A stretch of 64,000 nt of DNA from Rana temporaria (Eukaryota; Chordata; Amphibia; Anura; Ranidae). Positions 53,101 through 62,954 of the stretch are shown here, in pieces; position 1 is the stretch's first letter, and each line of letters starts with the position of its first letter. The translations under genes and the position numbers were made by a program. Under the pieces are notes generated by a model that did not search any database, had not been told where the DNA came from, and was given only the letters and a program-made list of their open reading frames with translations. The stretch covers positions 305,191,833 through 305,255,832 of the forward strand of contig NC_053491.1 of assembly GCF_905171775.1 (NCBI RefSeq). Reading direction: 5' to 3'.

Positions 53101-56100
53101 TCTTCTTCGAAGAAGAAGGGCATCTTCTTCGAAGAAGAAGAAAAGAAGAAAGAAGAAAAAGAAGTAGAAGGGCGTCTTCTTCAAAGAAGAAGAAGAAGGG
53201 CGTCTTCTTCAAAGAAGAAGAAGAAGGGCGTCTTCTTCAAAGAAGAAGAAGAAGAAGGGCGTCTTCAAAAGAAGAAGAAGAAGGGCGTCTTCAAAGAAGA
53301 AGTCGAAGAAGAAGAAGAAGGGCGTCTTCTTCTTCTTCTTCTAAGAAGAAGAAGATGAAGAAGAATGGCGTCTTCTTCTTCGAAGAAGAAGATAAAGAAG
53401 AACGGCGTCTTCTTCGAAGAAGAAGAACGGCGTCTTCTTGGAAAAAGATGAAGAAAGGTGTCTTCTTCTAAGAAGAAGAACAACGGCTTCTTTGAAAAAG
53501 AAGAAGGGCGTCTTCTTCGAAGAAGAAGGGCGTCTTCGAAGAAGGGCGTCTTCGAAGAAGGGCGTCTTCGAAGAAGAAGAAGAAGAAGAAAAGGGGCGTC
53601 TTCGAATAAGAAGAAGAATGGCTTCTTCGAAGAAGAAGAAGAAGAAGGGCATCTTCTTCAAAGAATAAGAAGAAGGGCGTCTTCTTCAAAGAAGAAGAAG
53701 AAAGCCGTCTTATTCGAAGAAGAAGAAGGGCATCTTATTCGAAGAAGAGCGTCTTCTTCTTCGAAGAAGAAAGGCGTCTTTGAAGAAGAAGAAGAAGAAG
53801 AAGAAGGGCGTCTTCGAAGAAGAAGAAGGGCGTTTTCTGCGAAGAAGAAGAATGGCGTCTTCGAAGAAGAAGAAGAAGAAGAAGGGCGTCTTCGAAGAAG
53901 AAGAAGAAGAACGGCGTCGTCGAAGAAGAATAAGAAGAGCGGCGTCTTCTTTGAAGAAGAAGAAGACCGGCGTCTTCTTTGAAGAAGGGAGTCTTCTTTG
54001 AAGAAGAAGAAGAGCGGCGTCTTCTTTGAAGAAGAAGAAGAAGAAGACCGGCGTCTTCTTCAAAGAAGAAGATGAGAAGAAGGGTGTCTTCTTCGAAGAA
54101 GAAGAAGAAAAGAAGGAGGGCATCTTCTTCGAAGAAGAAGAAGAAAGGAAGAAGGGCATCTTCGAAGAAGAAGAAGAAGGGCATCTTCGAAGGAGAATAG
54201 CGGCGTCTTCGAAGAAGAAGAGCGGCGTCTTAGAAGAAGAAGAACGGCATCTTCGAAGAAGAAGAACGGCGTCTTCGAAGAAGAAGAAGACGACCGGGGT
54301 CTTCTTTGAAGAAGAAGAAGGGCGTCTTCGAAGAAGAAAAAGAAGGGCGTCTTCGAAGAAGAAGAAGGGCGTCTTCGAAGAAGAAGAAGAAGGGTGTCTT
54401 CTTCCAAGAAGAAGAAAAGAAGAAGGGTGTCTTCTTAGAAGAAGAAGAAGAAGGGCGTCTTCTTAGAAGAAGAAGACTGGCGTCTTCGAAGAAGAAGAGC
54501 GTCTTGGAAGAAGAAGGGCGTCTTCGAAGAAGAAGGGAGTCTTCGAAGAAGAAGGGCGTCTTCGAAGAAGAAGAAGGGCGTCTTCGAAGAAGAAGAAGGG
54601 CGTCTTCGAAGAAGAAGAAAAGAAGAAGGGTGTCTTAGAAGAAGAAGAAGAGCAGCGTCTTCGAAGAAGAAGGGCCTCTTCTTCTTCTTCTTCTAAGAAG
54701 AAGAAGGGCGTCTTCTTCGAAGAAGAAGAGCGTCTTCTTCAGAGAAGAAGATCGTCTTCTTCGAAGAATAACGTCTTCTTCAGAGAAGAAGAGCGTCTTC
54801 TTCGAAGAAGAAAAGAAGAAAGAAGGGCGTCTTCGAAGAAGAAGGGCGTCTTCGAAGAAGAAGAAGAACGGCGTCTTCTTCTTCGAAAAGGGGCGTCTTC
54901 TTCGGAGAAGAAGTAGAACGGCGTCTTCTTCGGAGAAGAAGAAGAAGGGCGTCTTCTTCAAAGAAAAAGAAGAAGAAGGGCGTCTTCTTCAAAGAAAAAG
55001 AAGAAGAAGGGCGTCTTCTTCTTCTTCTTCGAAGAAGAAGAGCGTCTTCGAAGAAAAAGAAGAAGAGCGGCGTCTTCGAAGAAAAAGAAGAAGAGCGGCG
55101 TCTTCGAAGAAAAAGAAGAAGAGCGGCGTCTTCGAAGAAGAATAAGAACGGCGTCTTGAAGAAGAAGAAGAACGGCGTCTTCGAAGAAGAAGGGCGTCTT
55201 CTTTGAAGAAGAAGAAGGGCGTCTTCTTTGAAGAAGAAGAACGGCGTCTTCTTTGAAGAAGAAGAAGGGCGTCTTCTTTGAAGAAGAAGAAGGGCGTCTT
55301 CTTTGAAGAAGAAGAAGGGCGTCTTCTTTGAAGAAGAAGAAGGGCGTCTTCTTTGAAGAAGAAGAAGAAGGGCGTCTTCTTTGAAGAAGAAGAAGAAGGG
55401 CGTCTTCTTTGTCGAAGAAGAAGGGCGTCTTCTTTGTCGAAGAAGAAGGGCGTCTTCTTTGTCGAAGAAGAAGGGCGTCTTCTTCTTCCTCGAAGAAGAA
55501 GAAAGGCGTCTTCTTCGAAGAAGAAGAAGAAAAGGGGCGTCTTCGAAGAAGAAGAAGAAAAGGGGCGTCTTCGAAGAAGAAGAAGACCGGCGTCTTCTTT
55601 GAAAAAGAAGACCGGCGTCTTCTTTGAAGAAGAAGACCGGCGTCTTCTTTCGAAGAAGAAGATGAAGAAGAACGGCGTCTTCTTCGAAGAAGAAGATGAA
55701 AAAGAACGGCGTCTTCTTCGAAGAAGAAGAAGATGAAGAAGAACGGCGTCTTCTTCGAAGAAGAAGAAGATGAAGAAGTAGGGCGTCTTCTTCAAAGAAT
55801 AAGAATAAGGGCGTCTTCTTCAAAGAAGAAGAAGAAGAAGAAGAAGGGCGTCTTATTCGAAGAAGAAAAGCGTCTTCTTCTTCTTCGAAGAAGAAGGGCG
55901 TCTTCGAAGAAGAAGAAGAAGGGCGTTTTCTTCGAAGCAGAAGAAGGGTGTCTTCGAAGAAGAAGAAGAAGAAGAAGAAGAAGAAGGGCGTTTTCTTCTA
56001 AGAAGAAGAAGAAGGGCGTCTTCGAAGAAGAAGAAGAAGGGTGTCTTCGAAGAAGAAGAAGAAGAAGAAGGGCGTCTTTGAAGAAGAAGAAGAAGGGTGT

Positions 56101-56985
56101 CTTTGAAGAAGAAGAAGGGCGTCTTCGAAGAAGAAGGGCGTCTTCGAAGAAGAAGAAGAAGGGCGTCTTCGAAGAAGAAGGGCGTCTTCGAAGAAGAAGA
56201 AGGGCGTCTTCGAAGAAGGGCGTATTCGAAGAAGAAGGGCGTAGAAGAAGAAGAAGGGCGTCTTCGAAGAAGGGCGTATTCTAAGAAGAAGTGCGTCTTC
56301 GAAGAAGAAGAAGGGCGTAGAAGAAGAAGAAGGGCGTCTTCGAAGAAGGGCGTATTCGAAGAAGGGCGTATTCGAAGAAGAAGGGCGTATTCGAAGAAGA
56401 AGGGCGTCTTCGAAGAAGAAGAAGGGCGTAGAAGAAGAAGAAGGGCGTAGAAGAAGAAGAAGGGCGTCTTCTTAGAAGAAGAAGGGCATCTTCTTCTTCG
56501 AAGAAGGGCATCTTCTTCTTCGAAGAAGGGCATCTTCTTCTTCGAAGAAGGGCATCTTCTTCTTCGAAGAAGAAGAAGGGCGTCTTCTTCGAAGAAGAAG
56601 AAGAAGAAGGGCGTCTTCTTCGAAGAAGAAAAAGAAGGGCGTCTTCTTCAAAGAAGAAAAAGAAGGGCGTCTTCTTTAAAGAAGAAAAAGAAGGGCTTCA
56701 AAGAAGAAAAAGAAGGGCGTCTTCTTCGAAGAAAAAGAAGGACGTCTTCTTCGAAGAAAAAGAAGAAGGGCGTCTTCTTAGAAGAAGGGCATCTTCTTAG
56801 AAGAAGAAGAAGAAAAGGTCTAAGAAGAAGATGAAGGGCGTCTTCGAAGAAGAACGTTTTCGAAGAAGAAGGGCGTCTTCGAAGAAGAAGACCGGCATCT
56901 TCTTCTTCTTCTTCTTCGAAGAAGACCGGCGTCTTCGAAGAAATAGAAGACCGGCATCTTTGAAGAAGAACGGCGTCGAAGAATG
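44148..56985. repeat. GAA/GGCGTC/TTC hairpin satellite, block 4 (higher-order repeat)
   Basis: 12.8 kb. Marker AACAACGGCTTCTTTG occurs at 44173, 48747 and 53479. Marker GAAGGAGAATAGCGG occurs at 44976, 46148, 49641, 50882 and 54189. Equivalent markers are 4.55-4.73 kb apart, so the block is about 2.7 copies of a 4.6-4.7-kb higher-order unit. A second inverse-orientation segment is at about 48435-48590. Near the right end (56200-56460) units shorten to GAAGAAGGGCGTATTC and GAAGAAGGGCGTA. Confidence 0.97.
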
Positions 56986-57106
56986 TAAACATCCCTTGTA
57001 ATAGGACTAGTGTGTGACAGGAGAGAGGCGGGGCTGGAAAGCATGAGATGGGAAAAAAAACACTGATCTCATCTTTTCAGCCGTGATCATGTTCACACAT
57101 GTGCAC
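56986..57106. other. right border of the satellite
   Basis: The array stops at GGCGTCGAAGAATG and passes into ATGTAAACATCCCTTGTAAT, then G-rich sequence and an A run. No gene. Confidence 0.5.
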
Positions 57107-57300
57107 AGTGGTGTAGTGGATAGTACTTTCAGCAAATAGATGGATAGTACCTAGCAGCAAAAAGGATCGCTGGTTCAAATCCTGCCCGTGAAACCATCTG
57201 CCTGGAGTTTGCATGTTCTCCCTGTGCCTGCGTGGGTTTCCTCCCACAATCTAAAAACATGCTGTAAATCGGATCCTGTCTAAATAAGCCCTAATATGCA
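57107..57300 (+). mobile_element. tRNA-derived SINE
   Basis: An A-box-like TGGTGTAGTGGATAG (57109-57123) and a B-box GGTTCAAATCC (57172-57182) mark a Pol III promoter. They are followed by GGAGTTTGCATGTTCTCCCT and GTGGGTTTCCTCCCAC, a tail shared by many fish and amphibian SINEs. The head contains an imperfect repeat of GGATAGTAC that lengthens the A-B spacing. Confidence 0.8.
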
Positions 57301-57637
57301 GTAGTATATTAAGAGTTTGTGCTGCCCTAGGCTTGACTAAACTTCTGCACCGCCTAATAGAAAAATGACCCACCCTTTCCTGTCAAGGCCACACCCTGTT
57401 TTTTTAGGACACGCCCAGAAATTTTCAGGACACACACACACACTAGTTCTGGGGGGGAGGGGGCACTGGATTCCCTTAATTTGCATAGTTTTTCTCTCAC
57501 TTCCTATGGGGCAGGAAGTGAAGGCAAATCTCCCCAATCGGACAGGGATGCTACAAAATAAACTGACAGGGGCTATAACCCTCCCTCCCTCTATCCAAAA
57601 TGAAAGAAAAAAGTGTTGATTATAGTTATACTTTAAG
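57301..57637. other. no gene recognised
   Basis: Short overlapping frames on both strands. A CACACACACACAC run occurs near 57431-57443 and a G tract near 57450-57460. No domain recognised. Confidence 0.45.
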
Positions 57638-57720
57638 CCAGGGGTCTCCAAACTTTTTACTTCGAGGGCCACATTCTATATTTTACACATATTCGCGGGC
57701 CGGAAACATAATTTATAAAT
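57638..57720. mobile_element. hAT-like terminus (fragment)
   Basis: CAGGGGTCTCCAAACTTTTT followed by GAGGGCCACATTC and CGGGCCGG resembles the end of Charlie-like hAT elements. The opposite end and the 8-bp target duplication are not identified. The downstream minisatellite may be part of the same element. Confidence 0.55.
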
Positions 57721-57865
57721 AAATCCACAGTAGAAGAAGAATAGAATAGAATTAGACTTACTGCTGACAGCAGGATTGGATGGTGCTCCTATATTCTTTG
57801 CTGGCACCTAAACGCTGGAGCATCATGCAGCGGGGCTAAACTTCCAGCGTGCATGAGGCTTTACA

Positions 57866-59640
57866 TCCGTGTCACCATCATCTGTGTCCCCATCAGTCTT
57901 TCCATTCATCTGTGTCCCCATCAGTCTTCCCATTCATCTGTGTCCCCATCAGTCTTCCCCTTCATCTGTGTCCCCATCAGTCTCCCCGTCCATCTGTGTC
58001 CCCATCAGTCTCCCCGTCCATCTGTGTCACCATCATCTGTGTCCCCATCAGTCTCCCCGTCCATCTGTGTCCCCATCAGTCTCCCCATTCATCTGTGTCA
58101 CCATCAGTCTCCCCATCCATCTGTGTCACCATCATCTGTGTCCCCATCAGTCTTCCCATTCATCTGTGTCCCCATCAGTCTCCCCATTCATCTGTGTCCC
58201 CATCAGTCTCCCCATCCAACTGTGTCACCATCATCTGTGTCCCCATCAGTCTTCCCATTCATCTGTGTCCCCATCAGTCTCCCCATCCATCTGTGTCACC
58301 ATCATCTGTGTCCCCATCAGTCTCCCCATTCATCTGTGTCCCCATCAGTCTCCCCATTCATCTGTGTCCCCATCCATCTGTGTCCCCATTCATCTGTGTC
58401 CCCATTCATCTGTGTCCCCATCAGTTTCCCCATCCACCTGTGTCCCCATTCATCTGTGTCCCCATCAGTCTTCCCATTCATCTGTGTTCCCATTCATCAG
58501 TCTCCCCATTCATCTGTGTCCCCATCCACCTGTGTCCCCATTCATCTGTGTCCCCATCAGTCTTCCCATTCATCTGTGTTCCCATTCATCTGTGTCCCCA
58601 TCAGTCTCCCCATTCATCTGTGTCCCCATCCACCTGTGTCCCCATTCATCTGTGTCCCCATCAGTCTTCCCATTCATCTGTGTCCCCATCCACCTGTGTC
58701 CCCATTCATCTGTGTCCCCATCAGTCTTCCCATTCATCTGTGTCCCCATCAGTCTTACCATTCATCTGTGTCCCCATTCATCTGTGTCCCCATCAGTCTT
58801 CCCATTCATCTGTGTCCCCATTCATCTGTGTCCCCATGAGTTTCCCCATCCACCTGTGTCCCCATTCATCTGTGTCCCCATCAGTCTTCCCATTCATCTG
58901 TGTTCCCATTCATCTGTGTCCCCATCAGTCTCCCCATTCATCTGTGTCCCCATTCATCTGTGTCCCCATCAGTCTTTCCATTCATCTGTGTCCCCATTCA
59001 TCTGTGTCCCCATTCATCTGTGTCCCCATCAGTCTTCCCATTCATCTGTGTCCCCATCATCTGTGTCCCCATCCACCTGTGTCCCCATTCATCTGTGTCC
59101 CCATCAGTCTTCCCATTCATCTGTGTCCCCATAAGAGACACCACATTTGTGTCCCCATCAAACCCCACAGATATTTGTGTCCCCATCAGAGTCATTACCC
59201 CCCCCACATTTATGTCCCCATCAGATTTATCAGCCCCCCACATTTGTGTCCCCATCAGACCCCACAGATATTTGTGTCCCCGTCAGAGTCATCACCCCCC
59301 CACACATTTATGTCCCCATCAGAGTCATCACCCCCCCCCATATTTATGTCCCATCAGTCATCAGCCCCCCCCCCCCCACATGTATGTCCCCATCAGTCAT
59401 CAGCCCCCCCCCCACATGTATGTCCCCATCAGAGTCATCAGCCCCCCCCACATTTGTGTCCCCATCAGAGTCATCAGCCCCCCAAAATTTGTGTCCCCAT
59501 CAGTCTACAACCCCCCCTCCACGTGTGTCCCCAGCAGAGTCATCAGTCCCCCAAAATTTGTGTCCCCATCAGTCTGAAAAACCCCCTCCACGTGTGTCCC
59601 CAGCAGAGTCATCAGCCCCCAGATGTTTGTGCCCCATCAG
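57866..59640. repeat. CATCTGTGTCCCCAT minisatellite
   Basis: The basic unit CATCTGTGTCCCCAT (15 bp) alternates with CAGTCTTCCCATT or CAGTCTCCCCATT (13 bp) to give a 28-bp unit. Units of 15-16 bp without the second half are frequent. From about 59130 the unit changes to TTTGTGTCCCCATCAGAGTC with C-rich spacers. Three frames of the plus strand stay open for hundreds of codons because of the repeat. Confidence 0.95.
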
Positions 59641-59883
59641 CGCCATTAAACCCACCCCCACACAAGTGTATCAGCCCCCCTCCTTGCATGTGTCCAGCGC
59701 GTCTCCACTCTCCATCACTGGCTGTGCAGACCTGCTGCATCTCCCGACTCCCGCCCCGCTGGTATTACACACTCGTTACTGGTTAACAGCGAGGCGGGAG
59801 CAGGGAGGCGGCATTAGGTCTGCCCTAAACACCTCATTGGCTGCTGGGATGCCGTGGTCCCAGCCAGCAGGCAACACACACAG
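59641..59883. other. no gene recognised
   Basis: GC-rich unique sequence between the minisatellite and the MITE. It could be the other end of the hAT-like element. Confidence 0.4.
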
Positions 59884-59886
59884 TGA

Positions 59887-60119
59887 GGCCTCGTACACAC
59901 GACAGAGTTTCTCAGCAGAATTCGTCGAGAAACTCGTTGAAGAGCCGGATTCTGTCGAGAAACTCTGTCGTGTGTACACTTTCGGCCCGATGGAGCCGCT
60001 GAGGAACTCGTCGAGCAAATAGAGAGCAGGTTCTCTATTTTCTCGATGGGAGTGGATTTTGGATCGACGAGTTCTTCATCGGGCTGTTTTTTCAACGAGA
60101 AACTCGGTCGTGTGTATGC
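59887..60119. mobile_element. GGCCTCGTACACACG MITE, GAGTTTCTC subfamily
   Basis: Begins GGCCTCGTACACACGACAG and ends near AACTCGGTCGTGTGTATGC with a degraded right terminus. The interior carries GAGAAACTCGT and CTCTATTT words in both orientations and resembles 6020-6289. About 233 bp, non-coding. Confidence 0.75.
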
Positions 60120-60120
60120 T

Positions 60121-60735
60121 AAGAAACCTGTGAAAAACTTAGACACTGGAGAACAACATCGGTAAAAGTAGCGTTTGGAATGGAGATAGCACATTCGTCT
60201 CGCTTCCAACATTATTGCAACGTTTATTTGCAGCGCTTTACACAATTTTTTGTAAGGGCACAAAACAGCAATATTCTTTTTTGCTTTTGTTAGGATATTC
60301 ACACAGAGTTCTGTAAAATTTGGTGGAACCTTTTTCTTACTGATCTCAATTATATTTTATTAAAAAATTCTCACCTTATTTTGGTCCTGTGTTTTAAATC
60401 CTGCTCTTAATATTCCCCTTAATTTTTTATTTATCAAAAATGCAAATCCTCTTATTTTTTGGAATGTCAAGTTCCCCCCATTGAAACCTTATTGCTTTGT
60501 CTTATCTCATCTGTCCCTTTCAAATTACACCTTATATCCCATTTGTTTTTAAACATAACCTGCCTTCTCACAAGCTAAATTTTAAAGCAAAAAAAAACAA
60601 GGACAAGTATGAACTGTAAAATCAAAATTTACCATTTATTTTGGTTTGAAGTAAGCAAAATTCAGCACTGGAGAGCTTGCTGCCATTTGTGCACAGCCAG
60701 GTGTGGCCTGATGTGACTGGTGAGCAGTTGGAGGC
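60121..60735. other. no gene recognised; A/T-rich
   Basis: A/T-rich sequence without significant frames. It forms the 3' flank of the inverted MADF fragment. Confidence 0.45.
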
Positions 60736-60747
60736 CAAAATGGGGAC

Positions 60748-60893
60748 TTGAGAGGTTCATTCAGGAAGGAACGCATCAAGGTCTTGGACTCCCCGAGGTC
60801 ACAAACTGGAGCAGGGCAGGCAGATGTCACCAGGTTGTGGTACTATAGCAGCCTGAACTCTGGTACACCACATGGAAGTAAGGGAGTCACTTT
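60748..60893 (+). pseudogene. inverted fragment of a MADF exon
   Basis: Plus-strand translation gives RGSFRKERIKVL, then TGAGQADVTRLWYYSSLNS, matching RGTYRKARNKVL and AGQVYVPKLWYYSKLS of exon 1 of the downstream minus-strand gene (opposite 62625-62735). The nucleotide match includes GTAAGGGAGTCACTTTC. It is diverged, short and in opposite orientation, and it abuts the 3' end of that gene. Confidence 0.8.
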
Positions 60894-62954
60894 CTTGTTT
60901 TCTTCAAGGCCTTCCTTGGTGGCTTCCCTGCAGCCTGCTCTTTGACCTTCTCTGCAGCCTTCTCAGCAGCCTTCCTCTTCTGCCTGGCTGGAGGTGGTGC
61001 CACAGGGGTAGTACTCATGCCAGGAGGAGGAGTAGACGAAGGTGGTGGAGGATGAGTAGACGAAGGTGGTGGAGGAGGAGGTGGAGCAGTAGAAGGAGGA
61101 GGAGCAGTAGAAGGAGCAGTAGAAGGAGGAGGAGTAGTAGAAGGAGCAGTAGAAGGAGGTGGAGCAGTAGAAGGAGCAGTAGAAGGAGGAGGAGTAGTAG
61201 AAGGAGCAGTAGGAGGTGGAGCAGTAGAAGGAGGAGGAGCAGTAGAAGGAGCAGTAGAAGGAGGAGGAGCAGTAGAAGGAGCAGTAGAAGGAGGAGGAGC
61301 AGTAGAAGGAGGAGCAGTAGAAGGAGCAGTAGAAGGAGGTGGAGCAGTAGAAGGAGGAGGAGCAGTAGAAGGAGCAGTAGAAGGAGGTGGAGCAGTAGAA
61401 GGAGGAGGAGCAGTAGAAGGAGCTGGAGCAGGAGTAGTAGAAGAAGAAGAGGAAGAAGAATGTTGAGAAGGAGCAGGAGAAGAAGAGGAAGAAGAATGTT
61501 GAGAAGGAGCAGGAGAAGAAGAGGAAGAAGAATGTTGAGAAGGAGCAGGAGAAGAAGAGGAAGAAGAATGTTGAGAAGGAGCAGGAGGAGAAGAAGAGGA
61601 AGAAGAATGTTGAGAAGGAGCAGGAGAAGAAGAGGAAGAAGAATGTTGAGATGGAGCATGAGAAGAAGAAAGTGGGGGAGGTTGAGAAGGAGCATGAGAA
61701 GAAGAAGGTGGGGGAGGTTGAGAAGGAGCATGAGAATAAGAAGGTGGAGGAGGTTGGGAGTTATCTGGTGTCTGAGGATGGGGATGGCGGCAAATGACAG
61801 TGTCCTCCGTGAGAAGACCCCTCACCCCCTGATTTGCTAGGGGGATGAGGAGTCCCTCAAAGAGGAGGCGCTGGTCCACTCTCATGTCTGCCATTTTAGC
61901 CAAAACCACAGTCACAAATCCCTCCTGAGCAGTGGGAGGCTGTTGAAGGGTTGCATGGGCGTCCCGAATGAGGGCTAGTGAGGCGTCACGCACCCTCGTA
62001 TCCCTCACCTGCCTTCTCGGACGCAGGCGAAGAGGCGGCACCTGACATCTGGTACTTCGCCCAGCCACCTCGTCCAAGCCACTTGGGCCTGCCACCTCGT
62101 TCAAGCCACTTGGGCCTGCCACCTCGTCCAAGCCACTCACCCTGCCCTCCTCCTGCCTGGCATTTTCCCGATCCTCCTGCTGGCTGGTCTCGTCCTGTGT
62201 ATGGAAAAAAAGTACAGTTTTACTTTCTTTTTTAAAAATAAGACTCAATTTTCAGCTCCTGACTGTTGCATATTTTTTTTTCACGACTTAGCTAAGCCAA
62301 TCATTGTGACCCATGTTTTATGGTGAATCACACAAAAATAATTCCTGGCCAATACTGACAAATGATCTGTATAACACTTTTATCTCTACCTTTTTTTTAC
62401 CTTTAACATCTTAATTTACATCTCTTTAACAACATTTAAACACCACACATTTGCACATTGAAAGTACTATATACCTGGCTCCAGCTGGGCAAATCCGGAT
62501 CTTCATCCAGGATGGAAGGCTGCTGAGAGGGTTCATCTGCAGAGGGAGCAGCAGGTTGGCTGGAGGGAAGGCTGGACCTTCTGTTACTTCTGGGGGGAAG
62601 GCTGGAAAGTGACTCCCTTACCTCCAGGTGTTCATCCAGGAAGCTCAGTTTACTATAGTACCACAACTTGGGTACATATACCTGCCCTGCTCCAGCTCCA
62701 GACCTCATCGAAGCCAAGACCTTGTTGCGTGCCTTCCTGTAGGTGCCTCTCAAGGTCCCAATTTTGACCTCCAACTGGTCAGTCGTCACATCAAACCCCA
62801 CCTGTCTCCGCACAAGTGGGAGTAGGCTCTCCAGTGCTGTTTTCCGCATGTCTTTGTTGCGGGAGATGGGGTCTTTGGTGGCCCACAGAACTGGAAGTTC
62901 TCTCCACCGGTCAATAAAGATGTCCAAAAACTCTGGTCTATTGAACAGGTTCAT
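60887..62954 (-). CDS. MADF-domain protein of a PIF/Harbinger transposon (two exons)
   Basis: Exon 1 is 62954-62475 (160 codons) and exon 2 is 62194-60887; the intron (62474-62195) has GT...AG borders (CCAG/GTATAT, ACACAG/GACGAG). Both exons join in phase 0 to about 595 residues. Residues 1-100 form a MADF domain: FIDRWRELPVLW, KTALESLLPLVRR, GTLRGTYRKARNKVL and YVPKLWYYSKLSFLDEH. MADF/Myb-like proteins of Harbinger elements bind the transposon ends and assist the DDE transposase. Downstream come a conserved-looking segment (FVTVVLAKMADMRVDQRLLFEGLLIPLA) and about 200 residues of Pro/Ser/Thr/Ala repeats (SSSSSPAPSQH and TAPPPSTAPS types). The end is Lys/Arg-rich, a possible nuclear signal. 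The transposase is not in the window. A host-domesticated gene is possible but not supported. Confidence 0.85.
61015..61670. repeat. in-frame minisatellites within the MADF exon 2
   Basis: About 61070-61430 consists of GGAGGAGCAGTAGAAGGAGC-like 9-bp-multiple units. About 61440-61660 consists of units with GAAGAAGAGGAAGAAGAATG and TTGAGAAGGAGCAGGA (36-bp period, about six units). All lengths are multiples of three, so the minus-strand frame is kept. Confidence 0.9.

Noticed and set aside
44148..56985. CRISPR-like repeat array
   Set aside because: There are no unique spacers of constant length; the variable parts are (GAA)n/(TTC)n tracts, and the context is a vertebrate genome.
57849..59786. 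645-codon frame (SVSPSVFPFICVP repeats) as a gene
   Set aside because: It is the translation of a 28-bp minisatellite that is open in three frames; no gene signals surround it.
60872..61840. Plus-strand Arg/Ser-rich frame as an RS-type protein
   Set aside because: It is antisense to the repetitive part of the MADF exon, whose minus-strand frame joins precisely to a MADF exon by consensus splice sites.
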